DNA of 64,000 nt, taken from the NCBI GenBank assembly GCA_046155245.1, contig JBJXDR010000113.1, positions 5,838 to 69,837 of the forward strand, read 5' to 3'. This document shows positions 27,266 to 36,145 of the stretch, piece by piece. The number at the start of each line of letters is the position of its first letter. Position 1 is the first letter of the stretch. Source of the DNA: Rhodoglobus sp046155245 (GTDB lineage Bacteria > Actinomycetota > Actinomycetes > Actinomycetales > Microbacteriaceae). The notes below the pieces were generated by a model that saw nothing but the letters and a program-made list of their open reading frames with translations, was not told the DNA's origin and made no database searches. Made by a program: the position numbers and the translations under genes.

Positions 27266-28012
27266 ATGGCAAAGGCGCTTGGCATCGACATCGGCGGCAC
27301 CGGGATCAAAGGTGCTCTCGTGGACACCGACACCGGTCAGCTACTCAGCGACCGCATCAAACTACCGACCCCCGCGGGTGGCCTGCCCAACGACATCGTC
27401 AAGACCGTCATCGAGCTGATCGCGAAGCTCGGCGGAGCAGACGCGAGCGTGCCGGTGGGGATTTGCTTCCCGGCGATCGTCAAGCACGGGCGCACGATGT
27501 CGGCGGCGAACGTGTCTAAGAACTGGATCGGTCTGGAGGCCGAGAAACTCTTCGAGACGGCGCTCGGTCGAAACATCCATTTCGTCAACGATGCGGATGC
27601 CGCGGGCTACGCCGAAACCCGCTACGGTGCAGCCAAAGGGGTACCGGGCCTCGTCATACTTGCGACCCTCGGCACCGGAATCGGAACCGCGCTGATCTAC
27701 AACGGTGTTCTGATCCCCAACGCCGAGCTCGGACACATCGAAATCCGGGGTCGCGATGCCGAGAGTCGCGCTTCATATTCTGCCAAGGAGCGCGGCCGCC
27801 TCAGTTGGAAACGGTGGGCAGCACGACTTCAGATCTACTTCACACGACTTGAGGCGCTGTTCTCTCCCGACCTCTTCATAGTGGGCGGTGGCGTCTCCAA
27901 GAACTACCAGGAGTTCCTGTCGATGCTGTCGCTGAAGACACCGATAGTCCCCGCGGTGCATCGCAACAACGCGGGGATTCTCGGTGCGGCAGCCCTGGCC
28001 GTGGCCGACTGA
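27266..28012 (+). CDS. ppgK: Polyphosphate glucokinase
   Basis: The product is 248 residues with AGGAAAG before ATG. It has ROK-fold motifs GIDIGGTGIKGALVDT (phosphate-binding) and FVNDADAAGYAETRYGA (catalytic Asp), then LGTGIGTALIYNG and ELGHIE. PpgK phosphorylates glucose using inorganic polyphosphate or ATP. Actinobacterial enzymes of this length and sequence type prefer polyphosphate. It is convergent with the lipoprotein gene, with only 6 bp between. Confidence 0.93.
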   Translation: MAKALGIDIGGTGIKGALVDTDTGQLLSDRIKLPTPAGGLPNDIVKTVIELIAKLGGADASVPVGICFPAIVKHGRTMSAANVSKNWIGLEAEKLFETALGRNIHFVNDADAAGYAETRYGAAKGVPGLVILATLGTGIGTALIYNGVLIPNAELGHIEIRGRDAESRASYSAKERGRLSWKRWAARLQIYFTRLEALFSPDLFIVGGGVSKNYQEFLSMLSLKTPIVPAVHRNNAGILGAAALAVAD

Positions 28013-28018
28013 GCCTGA

Positions 28019-28465
28019 CTACTCCTTAGTCAGGGTGAGCGTCCAGGTCGCGTCGCCCTGAACGCCGTCGAGGTCAATGGTGGAGGCGCCGTCAGAGTAC
28101 GGTCCGGTCATCGTCGACGTGCCGTCCGTGAACTCGATCACGATCGTGAGCTGGCCGCCTGAGAGAGCCCAAGTATCGGTCGCGTCGTCAAACTGGCTGT
28201 CGTTGTATGTGAAACCGACCGTGTTGTCGGCTTGGAAATCCATGAGCCAGACGTCACCATCGGAATCGGTTCCTCCCCAGGTCGTTCCAGCGAGGGAGGT
28301 GTCAGTGGCGGTGCTGCCACCACCTGTGATGGACGGGAGGCCGAAGCATCCAGTCAGGCTCACGAGGAGGGTCAGGACGACGGCAGCAAGGGCTGCGGGG
28401 CGGAGAGTTTTCAAAAGGCACAGTAGCGACGGCGGCCGGGCCGCCGCAACAGGCACCCAAGCCAA
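28019..28465 (-). CDS. Small secreted lipoprotein, unknown function
   Basis: Up to 148 residues with an uncertain start: the upstream candidates are TTG codons, and one nearer the signal (KTLRPAAL...) is also possible. A hydrophobic signal segment ends in the lipobox LTGC. The mature part is small, acidic and beta-rich (GTTWGGTDSDGDVWLMDF, ALSGGQLTIVIEF), similar in feel to META- or lipocalin-like small lipoproteins. It is expected to be anchored on the outer face of the membrane. Confidence 0.78.
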   Translation of the reverse strand: MAWVPVAAARPPSLLCLLKTLRPAALAAVVLTLLVSLTGCFGLPSITGGGSTATDTSLAGTTWGGTDSDGDVWLMDFQADNTVGFTYNDSQFDDATDTWALSGGQLTIVIEFTDGTSTMTGPYSDGASTIDLDGVQGDATWTLTLTKE

Positions 28466-28514
28466 GGCTTGCCTGACTGGCAGGGATGCCCGAGGGGGGT
28501 GTTAGCTTGTCCGC

Positions 28515-29243
28515 ATGAGCATCCCTGACTCCCCCACCGGCCACGCCAACGAAGCTCACGGAAATGGGATAGCTCAGAAACTCAATTGGTTGCGTGCGGG
28601 CGTCCTCGGCGCGAATGACGGAATCGTGTCGGTCGCAGCCATCGTGGTGGGTGTCGCTGGTGCTACGAGCGCCCTCGCACCGATTCTCACCGCCGGCGTC
28701 GCGGGACTCGTTGGTGGGGCTATATCAATGGCTCTCGGCGAGTATGTGTCGGTATCGAGCCAGAAGGACACCCAGCGCGCCCTGATCGCGAAGGAACGCC
28801 GCGAACTGGCCGAACAGCCCGAGGAGGAGCTCGCCGAGTTGGCGGGGCTGTTCGAGAGGAAGGGCCTGTCGGCGGCGACCGCACAACAAGTGGCCGTCGA
28901 GCTGACGGCTCATGACGCGCTCAGCGCCCATCTGGAGGTCGAGCTCGGCATCAACGAGCGAGATGTGGTGAGCCCGTGGCAGGCGGCCGGGGCATCCGCA
29001 CTCGCCTTCTTCGTCGGCGCGCTGCTGCCGCTCGCCGCGATCCTGCTGCCGCCGGAGGGCGCGCGCGTGCCCGTAACCTTCGCAGCAGTGCTGATCGCAC
29101 TCGCCGGAACTGGCGCCCTGAGCGCGTGGGTTGGCGGCAGCCCGTGGCTTCGGCCCACCCTGCGCGTCGTCATCGGCGGCGCGATCGCGCTTGCCGCGAC
29201 CTTCCTCATCGGAACATTGCTCGGTACCACCGGCGTGGTCTAG
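28515..29243 (+). CDS. VIT1/CCC1-family metal transporter
   Basis: The product is 242 residues. Family marks are LNWLRAGVLGANDGIVSVA in TM1, then GAISMALGEYVSVSSQKD and an acidic cytoplasmic helical hairpin (EERRELAEQPEEELAEL), with three C-terminal TM segments. Members move Fe2+ or Mn2+ across membranes, in bacteria probably as efflux. It is followed after 2 bp by the response regulator, so it may be in the same transcript. Confidence 0.9.
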   Translation: MSIPDSPTGHANEAHGNGIAQKLNWLRAGVLGANDGIVSVAAIVVGVAGATSALAPILTAGVAGLVGGAISMALGEYVSVSSQKDTQRALIAKERRELAEQPEEELAELAGLFERKGLSAATAQQVAVELTAHDALSAHLEVELGINERDVVSPWQAAGASALAFFVGALLPLAAILLPPEGARVPVTFAAVLIALAGTGALSAWVGGSPWLRPTLRVVIGGAIALAATFLIGTLLGTTGVV

Positions 29244-29245
29244 CC

Positions 29246-29926
29246 ATGGCGAAGATCCTCGTCGTCGAGGACGATCCGACAATGGGGGCGCTCGTGCAGC
29301 GCGGCCTAACCGAGGAGGGGTATGAGGTGTCCCTCGTGGGCAACGGGGTCGACGCCCTCATCGCCGCAGCCAATGAGGATTTCAGTGCGGCAGCAATCGA
29401 CGTGATGCTCCCCGAGATGACGGGATTCGAGATCTGCCGTCATCTGCGCCAGCGCGGCAGCACCCTTCCCGTGCTGCTGCTCACGGCCCGTGACGCCGTG
29501 GAGGATCGTGTGTTCGGCCTCGACTCAGGAGCGGACGACTATCTCACGAAGCCGTTCGCGTTCGCCGAGTTCAGCGCGCGCATCCGGGCCCTCGTGCGCC
29601 GCGATGCCGCGACCGCCAAGATCGCGCTCAAGGTGGGGAGGCTCGAACTCGACCCCATGTCGGTACGCGCGGTCGTCGCCGGGCGCCCTGTCGCCCTCAG
29701 CACCAAGGAATTCGCGCTGCTCAGCCTGCTGGTCTCCCGGGCGGGTGAGTCGCTGAGCCGCGTCGAGATACTGCAGGAGGTCTGGGGCACGACGAAGCAC
29801 ATCGACCAGACCATCGTCGACCAGTACGTCAGCTACCTCAGGCGCAAGCTCGACCCGGCCGACTCCGGCGTCACGATCGTCACAGTGCGGGGCGTGGGCT
29901 ACCTGTTGCGCGAGGATGCGCCGTGA
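29246..29926 (+). CDS. OmpR-family response regulator
   Basis: The product is 226 residues. The receiver domain has acidic pair EDD at residues 8-10, phospho-acceptor Asp in AIDVMLPEM (~50) and Lys in YLTKPF (~100). A winged-helix domain follows, with LSTKEFALLSLLVSRAG, VWGTTKHIDQTIVDQYVSYLRRKL and VRGVGYLLR. It is coupled by overlap (TGATG at 29924) to its kinase. The likely targets are the redox genes just downstream, judging by position. Confidence 0.93.
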   Translation: MAKILVVEDDPTMGALVQRGLTEEGYEVSLVGNGVDALIAAANEDFSAAAIDVMLPEMTGFEICRHLRQRGSTLPVLLLTARDAVEDRVFGLDSGADDYLTKPFAFAEFSARIRALVRRDAATAKIALKVGRLELDPMSVRAVVAGRPVALSTKEFALLSLLVSRAGESLSRVEILQEVWGTTKHIDQTIVDQYVSYLRRKLDPADSGVTIVTVRGVGYLLREDAP

Positions 29927-31275
29927 TGTCCCGATTGTCGATTCGTGCGCGCATCACCATCGGGAGCGTTCTGGCGGCCGCCGTACTTCTCTCGGTCGGG
30001 CTGTGGCTGGTGCGCGCGCAGGTCAACAGCATTCTGACCGGAACTAACGCCGTGCTCGCCGAGGGCGACCTGGTCTCGTTCGAGAAGGACATCCTTGCGA
30101 ACCCGGACGAGCCCGTCGACGACCCGGGCACGGGCGTACTCGTGTTCGTTCGGGCACCCGACGGCGAGCGGCAGGTGGACACGCTTCCCGAGTTCCTGCA
30201 CGGTGTCGTGGAGCGCCGGGACGGTGCCGACGAGCAGTTCACGGCGCAGGACGACGGTGAGTCCTTCGTTGTCGTGGGCCGCGTGGTTACGACGAGCGCG
30301 GGCGACTGGTCACTGTGGGCCGCTCGCAGCGAAACCGCGAGTCAGCTCGCGCTCGAGTCTCTCGACCGCCTGCTCGTGATCGGCGGCCTCGTGCTGCTAA
30401 CGGGCTTTGGGATCGCGTCGTGGTTGCTGGCCTCGGCTGCCTTACACCCGGTGCGGCAGATGCGCGAGCGGGCCGAAACTCTGGGAGCCCAGAACAGCGA
30501 CGACGGGCTGCCGGTCGGGCCCGCTCAGGATGAGTTGGCCAAGCTCGCGACTACCCTCAACGAGTTCATCCGGCGCGTGCGGTCCTCGGCCGCTCGGGAG
30601 AAACGAATGGTGTCGGATGCCGCGCACGAGTTGCGCACCCCGCTCGCGGCGCTGCGCACCCAGCTCGAACTCGCGCACGACGACTTCGGCGACGCGGAGG
30701 CCCTCGCCGCTCAGGTGACGGCGGCCGAGGCATCCGTCGCGCATCTCTCGTCGCTCGCGACCAATCTGCTCGAGCTCTCCCGCCTCGAGTCCAGCGAGCG
30801 TACGGCCGGATCCGCGACGACTCGCGAGCTTGTCGAGCAACTCATGGGCTCGATCGACCGGGCACGGATGCTCGGCCTCGCCAAGCACGCCGACATCGGT
30901 TTCGAGCTGCTCGACACCGACCAGCAGCAGCACTACGCCCTCGATCCGCAGGGCTTCGGACGCATCGCCGACAACCTGCTCGCGAATGCCGTCGCGGCCA
31001 TCGATCCCGGGGGAAGCGTTACCGCGACTGTGCAGCAAACAGCGTCAGGCATCGTTCTGCAGGTAAGCGACTCGGGGCACGGTATGGACGAGACGTTCCT
31101 CCCGCGCGCGTTCGAGCGGTTCACGCGACCCGACGACTCCCGGAGCGCGGCGACCGGAGGCAGCGGACTGGGACTGGCTCTCGTGAAGGCGATCGCGTCG
31201 GCGGCGGGCGGAACAGCAGCGGCCGAAAACACGCACCCGGGCCTTACCGTGAGCGTGAGCATCCCGAGCATGTGA
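29926..31275 (+). CDS. Sensor histidine kinase
   Basis: The product is 449 residues (a GTG one codon earlier is possible). TM segments at about 15-32 and 150-170 enclose an extracytoplasmic sensor of ~115 residues. A HAMP domain follows, then the H box SDAAHELRTPLAAL, N box DNLLANAVAA, G1 SDSGHGMDE and G2 GSGLGLALV. All catalytic boxes are intact. It partners with the regulator whose stop it overlaps. The sensor domain gives no clue to the signal. Confidence 0.93.
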   Translation: MSRLSIRARITIGSVLAAAVLLSVGLWLVRAQVNSILTGTNAVLAEGDLVSFEKDILANPDEPVDDPGTGVLVFVRAPDGERQVDTLPEFLHGVVERRDGADEQFTAQDDGESFVVVGRVVTTSAGDWSLWAARSETASQLALESLDRLLVIGGLVLLTGFGIASWLLASAALHPVRQMRERAETLGAQNSDDGLPVGPAQDELAKLATTLNEFIRRVRSSAAREKRMVSDAAHELRTPLAALRTQLELAHDDFGDAEALAAQVTAAEASVAHLSSLATNLLELSRLESSERTAGSATTRELVEQLMGSIDRARMLGLAKHADIGFELLDTDQQQHYALDPQGFGRIADNLLANAVAAIDPGGSVTATVQQTASGIVLQVSDSGHGMDETFLPRAFERFTRPDDSRSAATGGSGLGLALVKAIASAAGGTAAAENTHPGLTVSVSIPSM

Positions 31276-31340
31276 GAACTCTCACGCTGGGGGGCGCGCA
31301 CTCAGAGCAACCGCATAGCTCGCCGGAGCACTGTTGTGAC

Positions 31341-32771
31341 ATGACCACTCAGGCCCCGGCGTCGACGATCCCGGCAGCAACCCGCTCAGCTGGATCGCGC
31401 CCGCCGCGCATCGACCGCCGGCTCCAGTTCGCGCGACGGTCTCGCCGCGCCGACTTGCTCGTGACTCTGCTCTGGGCGTCGGGTGCCGCGGCCGCGGCCC
31501 TGTACCTCGCATCGGGCGGAGCTGCCCTGCTGACCTCTCCCGCCGCGATTGTCACGGGACTCGGCATCGTTCTCGGCCTGATCGGCACCGACTTCATCCT
31601 CGTGATGCTCGTGCTTGCCGCGCGCATCCCGCTGTTGGATAGTACGATCGGCCACGATCGAGCGGTTGCCATCCACCGCAGACTCGGAAAGCCCGCCCTG
31701 TACCTGATTCTTGCCCACGCCGTGCTGCTGCTGATCGGCTACGGAATGAGCACCGGCCTTAATCCGATCGCCGAGATCGGTCCCATGCTCACCCTGCCCG
31801 ACATGCCGCTCGCCTTCATCGGCACCGGTCTGCTGATCGCGGTGGTGGTGACCTCGCTCGTCGCCGTGCGCCGCAAGTTCAGCTATGAGGGCTGGCACCT
31901 CGTGCACCTGCTGAGCTATGTGGCGGTCGCCTTCGCACTACCCCACCAGCTCAGCGTCGGCGGAGTTCTCGCGGAAGGCACGGCGCAGCGCGTGTACTGG
32001 ATCGCCCTCTACGTGCTCGCATTCGGGTCGATCCTCACCTTCCGTTTCGTCGAACCGATCGTCGCGAGCCTGCGTCACCGCATCACGGTTACCGGGGTCA
32101 CTCAGGTCGCACCCGGCGTGACCTCGATCCACCTCCGCGGCTCGAAGTTGCGCTCGCTGGTCACAGCAGGTGGCCAGTTCTTCATCTGGCGCTTCTGGAC
32201 CGGTCGCACCTGGTGGCACTCGCACCCGATCTCGCTCTCCGCAGTACCGACCGACACGACCGCGCGTATCACCGTGCGCGATCTCGGGGCCGGTAGCCGG
32301 CGTATCAGCACCGTGCCCGCGGGCACGAGGGTGTCGATCGAGGGACCTTACGGACTGTTCACGGATGCCGCCCGCACTGCCCCGAAGATGGCCATCGTGG
32401 CCGCGGGTGTCGGAGTCACCCCGGTGCGAGCTCTCCTCGAGCACGCCAACATCGCTCCTGGAGAGGCGACGGTGTTGCTGCGCGCAAGCAACGACGACGA
32501 GACCTACCTGTGGGACGAAGTGCGGGCCATCGCGGCAGCCAAGGACGTGCGTCTCTACACGATGGTGGGCCGACGATCACCGGTTGGTCCGTCGTGGATG
32601 CCCGAAGAGGATGCTCGGCGCGGCGTCACGCTGCGCAACATCTTGCCCGACCTCGCCGACTCCGACCTCTACCTCTGTGGCCCGACAACATGGCTTGACC
32701 TCGTCGAGGACGACGCCCGAGTTCTCGGGCTGCCAGAGCACCAGATCCACGCAGAAAGGTTCGACTGGTGA
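31341..32771 (+). CDS. Ferric-reductase-like transmembrane oxidoreductase
   Basis: The product is 476 residues. The N-terminal half has about six TM segments with paired His residues for b-type haems (AIHRRLG, LAHAVLLL, WHLVHLLS, LPHQL). The C-terminal half is an FNR-type module: SHPISLSAVP for flavin, SIEGPYGLF, GVGVTPVRALLE for the nicotinamide nucleotide and LCGPTTW near the end. It would pass electrons from cytoplasmic NAD(P)H through FAD and haem to the outside. The FMN-binding protein and ApbE follow with overlapping start and stop codons, making a coherent electron-export cassette. Confidence 0.88.
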   Translation: MTTQAPASTIPAATRSAGSRPPRIDRRLQFARRSRRADLLVTLLWASGAAAAALYLASGGAALLTSPAAIVTGLGIVLGLIGTDFILVMLVLAARIPLLDSTIGHDRAVAIHRRLGKPALYLILAHAVLLLIGYGMSTGLNPIAEIGPMLTLPDMPLAFIGTGLLIAVVVTSLVAVRRKFSYEGWHLVHLLSYVAVAFALPHQLSVGGVLAEGTAQRVYWIALYVLAFGSILTFRFVEPIVASLRHRITVTGVTQVAPGVTSIHLRGSKLRSLVTAGGQFFIWRFWTGRTWWHSHPISLSAVPTDTTARITVRDLGAGSRRISTVPAGTRVSIEGPYGLFTDAARTAPKMAIVAAGVGVTPVRALLEHANIAPGEATVLLRASNDDETYLWDEVRAIAAAKDVRLYTMVGRRSPVGPSWMPEEDARRGVTLRNILPDLADSDLYLCGPTTWLDLVEDDARVLGLPEHQIHAERFDW

Positions 32772-33244
32772 GAACACGCGCCGTGATCGGAAGCATCTTC
32801 GCGTCGCTCGGCGTGCTGGTGGTGGGCTGGCAGGCCGGCAACTCCGCGGTGACGTCAACGACGGTGACCCAGCCCCCGTCGACGACAACCACGACCACGA
32901 GCGGGACGGGCACCTCGAGCGGGGCGACCACGCCGACAACTCCTGCGGCTCCCGCCGCGGGAGCGGCAGACGGCACCTATACCGGATCGACCGTCAACAC
33001 GCGATTCGGTCCGGTGCAGGTGCAGGTCACTCTCTCGGGCGGCACGATCACCGATGTGACAGCACCCCAGCTGACCAACGCGGATGGCCGCTCGGTGCAG
33101 ATCAGCAATTACGCGGCTCCCATTCTGGCGAGCGAGGTGAAGGCGTCGCAGTCCGCACAGGTGTCCACCGTAGGTGGAGCCACGTACACGACCCGCGCGT
33201 ATCTGCAGTCCCTGCAGTCCGCGCTAGACCAGGCCGGGTTCTGA
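32768..33244 (+). CDS. Membrane-anchored FMN-binding (flavinylated) protein
   Basis: The product is 158 residues with a GTG overlapping the previous stop. One N-terminal TM or signal anchor (about residues 6-24) is followed by a Ser/Thr/Pro-rich linker (~32-62) and an FMN_bind domain. The flavin attachment motif GGATYTT lies near residue 137 (consensus S/G-GAT), with Thr as the expected site of phosphoester-linked FMN. ApbE, encoded next, attaches the flavin. It likely accepts electrons from the upstream reductase outside the membrane. Confidence 0.9.
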   Translation: MRTRAVIGSIFASLGVLVVGWQAGNSAVTSTTVTQPPSTTTTTTSGTGTSSGATTPTTPAAPAAGAADGTYTGSTVNTRFGPVQVQVTLSGGTITDVTAPQLTNADGRSVQISNYAAPILASEVKASQSAQVSTVGGATYTTRAYLQSLQSALDQAGF

Positions 33245-33966
33245 TGCGCCGCACCTTCGAGACCATGGGAACCGTGGCATCCGTCGACGGCATCGACGAG
33301 CCCACCCTCGCAGCCGTGCGCGACATCTTCACCACGGCAGATGAGCGCTTCAGTCTGTACCGCCCGGACTCCGAGTTGAGCCGAGTCGCCTCGGGAGAGT
33401 TGACCTTGCCCGAGTGCTCCGTCCAGGTGCGCGACGCCTACGCTGATGCCCTCGCATTCAGTTCTCTCACGTCGGGAGCCTTCACCCCTCACCGCTGGGA
33501 CGGCGTCATCGACCTCAACGGCATCGTGAAGGCGCAGGCGATGCAGAAGGCGGGTGGTCTGATTCACTCGAGCGGATGTCGCGACTGGAGCCTCAACGTC
33601 GGTGGTGACATCCTCGTCGGTGGGCACGCGCCGCACACGACCGGAATCGTGGATCCCTTCGATTCGGGAACCCTGCTGTGTGCGATCGACTTCATCGCGC
33701 CGCGCGTTGCGATGGCGACCTCCGGTAGTGCCGAGCGTGGTGATCACATTTGGCTTGCGGGTGCGACCGGTCCAGCCGAGTACGTCCAGGTGAGCGTTGT
33801 CGGCAACGACATCATCACGGCCGACGTTCTCGCGACGGCGATAGTCGCGGGCGGGCGATCCGCCCTCGACGAGGTGACGGCGCGGTGGGACGTGGACGTG
33901 ATCGCGGTAGCTCGCGACGGCTCCATGCTCGCGACCCCGGGCATCCGAACCGCTCTGGCCGCGTAA
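33244..33966 (+). CDS. apbE: FAD:protein FMN transferase
   Basis: The product is 240 residues, short for the family (usually 300-350). Recognisable motifs are METMGT-like opening FETMGTVASVDG, RFSLYRPDSELSRV, DLNGIVKAQAMQKA (canonical DLGGIAKG), NVGGDI, ATSGSAERGDH (metal site) and ADVLATAIVAGG. It transfers FMN from FAD to a Thr of the FMN_bind protein upstream. No signal peptide is seen, whereas many ApbEs are exported lipoproteins, so where it acts is uncertain. Confidence 0.92.
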   Translation: MRRTFETMGTVASVDGIDEPTLAAVRDIFTTADERFSLYRPDSELSRVASGELTLPECSVQVRDAYADALAFSSLTSGAFTPHRWDGVIDLNGIVKAQAMQKAGGLIHSSGCRDWSLNVGGDILVGGHAPHTTGIVDPFDSGTLLCAIDFIAPRVAMATSGSAERGDHIWLAGATGPAEYVQVSVVGNDIITADVLATAIVAGGRSALDEVTARWDVDVIAVARDGSMLATPGIRTALAA

Positions 33967-33973
33967 TCAGTTG

Positions 33974-34534
33974 CTACTGAGCGACGCTGATCGAGCCGAT
34001 CACGCTCGCAATGCTGCCGATGAGAGCGACCAGCCCCACGAGCACTGACAGTGATCCGGTGCCGAGACCGATCAGTGCCATGGTCATGAGCGTCGTTGGC
34101 GCGCCCTGGGCCTTGAGTTGGCGGGCTCGCGCGATTCCCATGATCGAGAAGACAATGGCGAGGGGCGCGAGCAGGAATAGCAGGTTGAAGAACACCGAGA
34201 TGATGCCGGTGATGAACCCATAGAACGCGTACTTGTTGACCTGTACGTCGACGTTGCGGCCGGGTGTCGCGTTGATGACCGCCCCGGTCCAGACCACGGA
34301 GCGTGCCGCGCCGTAGGGATCAGGACGCTGTGGCGCGGGGTTGGCCGCGGAGTAGATCACTGGCGCCGGCACTGGCGCCGGCACTGGCACCGGCACTGCC
34401 ACGGGCGCGGGCACTGCCACCGAAGCTGCTCCGCCCCGACGCGAGTCGCTCCAGCCCGCGCCGTTCCACCAGCGCTCGCCCGATGCGCCATCGGGGTCCG
34501 CATACCAGCCCGCTCGCTTGCTCTCGTCGGCCAT
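33974..34534 (-). CDS. DUF2510/DUF4190 membrane protein
   Basis: The product is 186 residues from ATG 34534; an open extension upstream runs into the RNase P RNA region. The N-terminal DUF2510 motif is AGWYADPDGASGERWWNG, followed by a Pro/Val/Ala repeat linker (encoded by repeated CGGCACTGGCGC-type units near 34350-34420) and two to three TM segments of DUF4190 type (FITGIISVFFNLLF, LIGLGTGSLSVLVGL). Function unknown. Such proteins are common in actinobacteria. Confidence 0.85.
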   Translation of the reverse strand: MADESKRAGWYADPDGASGERWWNGAGWSDSRRGGAASVAVPAPVAVPVPVPAPVPAPVIYSAANPAPQRPDPYGAARSVVWTGAVINATPGRNVDVQVNKYAFYGFITGIISVFFNLLFLLAPLAIVFSIMGIARARQLKAQGAPTTLMTMALIGLGTGSLSVLVGLVALIGSIASVIGSISVAQ

Positions 34535-34564
34535 GCGCATCAGTCTAGGGAGGCGAAGGAGGAA

Positions 34565-34955
34565 TGGGCCGGCTGATACGCCGGGTTCTGTCCCGGTGCC
34601 AGTGGCACCATCGACGGCCATCTATCTGGGGACTACGTTGCCGCAGCCCTCTAGCGGTCTACCCGGGAACTTGGCGAGCAGCCTTTATAACGTTCCCTGT
34701 CTGACCTTGCTCCGGACGAGGTTTGCCTAGCCGACCACGTCACCGCGGCCGCTGGTGGTCTCTTACACCACCGTTTCACCCTTACCTCCGAACCGCGCGT
34801 CTTTCGACGACAGTCCGACGGCGGTCTGCTTTCTGTTGCACTGTTCTCGCGGGTTGCCCCGGGTGGGTGTTGCCCACCGTCCTGCTCTGCGGAGCCCGGA
34901 CGTTCCTCGACGCTCTTGCGAGCGCCGCGACCGTCTTGCCGACCCATTCGACTGG
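34565..34955 (-). ncRNA. rnpB: RNase P RNA, bacterial class A
   Basis: On the - strand the 5' region carries GAGGAACGTCCGGGCTCC (conserved core helix P4/CR-I, about 34892-34910), followed by the GCAGGAC...GGTGGGC pattern. The 3' end has GGGACAGAACCCGGCGTATC (CR-V). It sits upstream of the DUF2510 gene and beside RNase H, a common actinobacterial order. Ends are estimated to within about 10 bases. It is the catalytic part of RNase P, which matures tRNA 5' ends. Confidence 0.94.
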
Positions 34956-34960
34956 TAAGC

Positions 34961-35389
34961 CTACTCCGGCGTGCCAATGTCCGAGCGCATGTCCATCGCG
35001 AGGTTGGCGAGCTTGTCGGCGCGCGAGTTCTGCAGCCGAGGAATCCACTCGAACTTCACCGGCGTTCCGATGAGGAGTTCGCGAGCCTGAGCCGCAAGGT
35101 CGGCCATATCGGGATGCTTGATCTTCCAGCGCCCCGACATTTGCTCCACGACGAGCTTCGAGTCCATGCGGATGTGCAGCTCGGCGTCTGGGTCAATCCT
35201 GAGGGCTCGCCGCACACCGGCGATCATCGCCTTGTACTCGGCGACGTTATTGCTCGCGATTCCCCCGTACAGCCCGATCTCGGCGAGGATCTCGCCTGTG
35301 ATGGGGTCGATGACCACGGCGCCGCTGCCCGATTGGCCGGGGTTACCGCGAGAACCGCCATCGGCCTCGATGAGCAATTCGCGGGCCAT
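34961..35389 (-). CDS. rnhA: Ribonuclease H-like protein
   Basis: The product is 142 residues with ATG at 35389 (GTG one codon before). Catalytic acids are visible: Asp in EADGGSRGNPG, Glu in NNVAEYKAMI, Asp in IRMDSKLVVEQM and Asp in SRADKLANLAM. It cleaves RNA in RNA-DNA hybrids. In many actinobacteria this gene is fused to a CobC-type phosphatase; here only the RNase H part is present. It overlaps the end of the coiled-coil gene by one base. Confidence 0.9.
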   Translation of the reverse strand: MARELLIEADGGSRGNPGQSGSGAVVIDPITGEILAEIGLYGGIASNNVAEYKAMIAGVRRALRIDPDAELHIRMDSKLVVEQMSGRWKIKHPDMADLAAQARELLIGTPVKFEWIPRLQNSRADKLANLAMDMRSDIGTPE

Positions 35390-36129
35390 CACAGTCCCGA
35401 CTCGTCGGTGCGTACGAGTATCGCGTCGCTCGACGGGCAGATAAGAACGTCGTCGGGGGCGGCGTTACGAATCGTCGCGAGCTCGTCCTCGAGCAGTTTC
35501 ACACCGGAGGCCAGCGATACGCCGCCGCGCAACAAGGATGCTCCCGTGCCATAGCGAGCGCGCTGCTTCTCGTACAGCGCCAGCAGGTCGCCGGGCACCT
35601 TGCTCTCGATCGTGCGCCGGCCCGCGGCAGCCGTAGTGCGCTCGGCCTCGAGGGCGGCCAGCGCGGCATCCCGGTCGCTCTCGACCGAACTCTGGCGGGC
35701 CAGCGCCTCATCCAGCTGCGCGACAGTCGCTGTGAGGGTGTGCTGGTGTTCGTCAAGCTTTTCCATCACGCTCAACTCGATCTCCTCGAGGTCGTCGAGC
35801 CGCTTGCGCAACGCTGCGAGCTCCTGCTCAAGGGCAGCGACATCCTTCACCGATGAGCTCGCCTGCAGGCGCTCGCTGTCCCGGGTGATTCGCGCCTCAA
35901 CGACCTGCACGTCGCTCTCGACCCGGCTGAGCTCAATCTGCACGTTCTCGACCAGGCCCTGCTGCTCAAGCCTGGCGCGGCGCAGCACGTCAACCTCCGT
36001 GGCGAGACCGCCCAGCGTCGCAAGCTCCGGCAGGCTCCGCGCCCGATGATCGAGCTGAGCGAGCTTGGTGTCGAGCGCTTGCAGGTCCAGCAGCAGTGTC
36101 TGGTGCTCGGGAGAAGCTTTCAGTGCCAT
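35389..36129 (-). CDS. CT398-type coiled-coil protein with degenerate zinc ribbon
   Basis: The product is 246 residues. Residues ~10-175 form a long antiparallel coiled coil (heptads such as VEARITRDSERLQ, LEQELAALRKRLDDLEEIEL). The C-terminal ~50 residues align with the C4 zinc ribbon of this family (ATIRNAAPDDVLICPSSDAILVR), but of the four expected Cys only one remains (ICPSS). Relatives such as Rv2229c keep CxxC pairs. It lies between Nif3 and RNase H, the conserved order. Metal binding is therefore doubtful here. The role of the family is unknown. Confidence 0.87.
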   Translation of the reverse strand: MALKASPEHQTLLLDLQALDTKLAQLDHRARSLPELATLGGLATEVDVLRRARLEQQGLVENVQIELSRVESDVQVVEARITRDSERLQASSSVKDVAALEQELAALRKRLDDLEEIELSVMEKLDEHQHTLTATVAQLDEALARQSSVESDRDAALAALEAERTTAAAGRRTIESKVPGDLLALYEKQRARYGTGASLLRGGVSLASGVKLLEDELATIRNAAPDDVLICPSSDAILVRTDESGL

Positions 36130-36145
36130 CGTGTCCTCTGTTGGA

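Noticed and set aside
34534..34621. N-terminal extension of the DUF2510 protein
   Set aside because: It would run into the 3' end of RNase P RNA; the conserved domain starts at the ATG at 34534.
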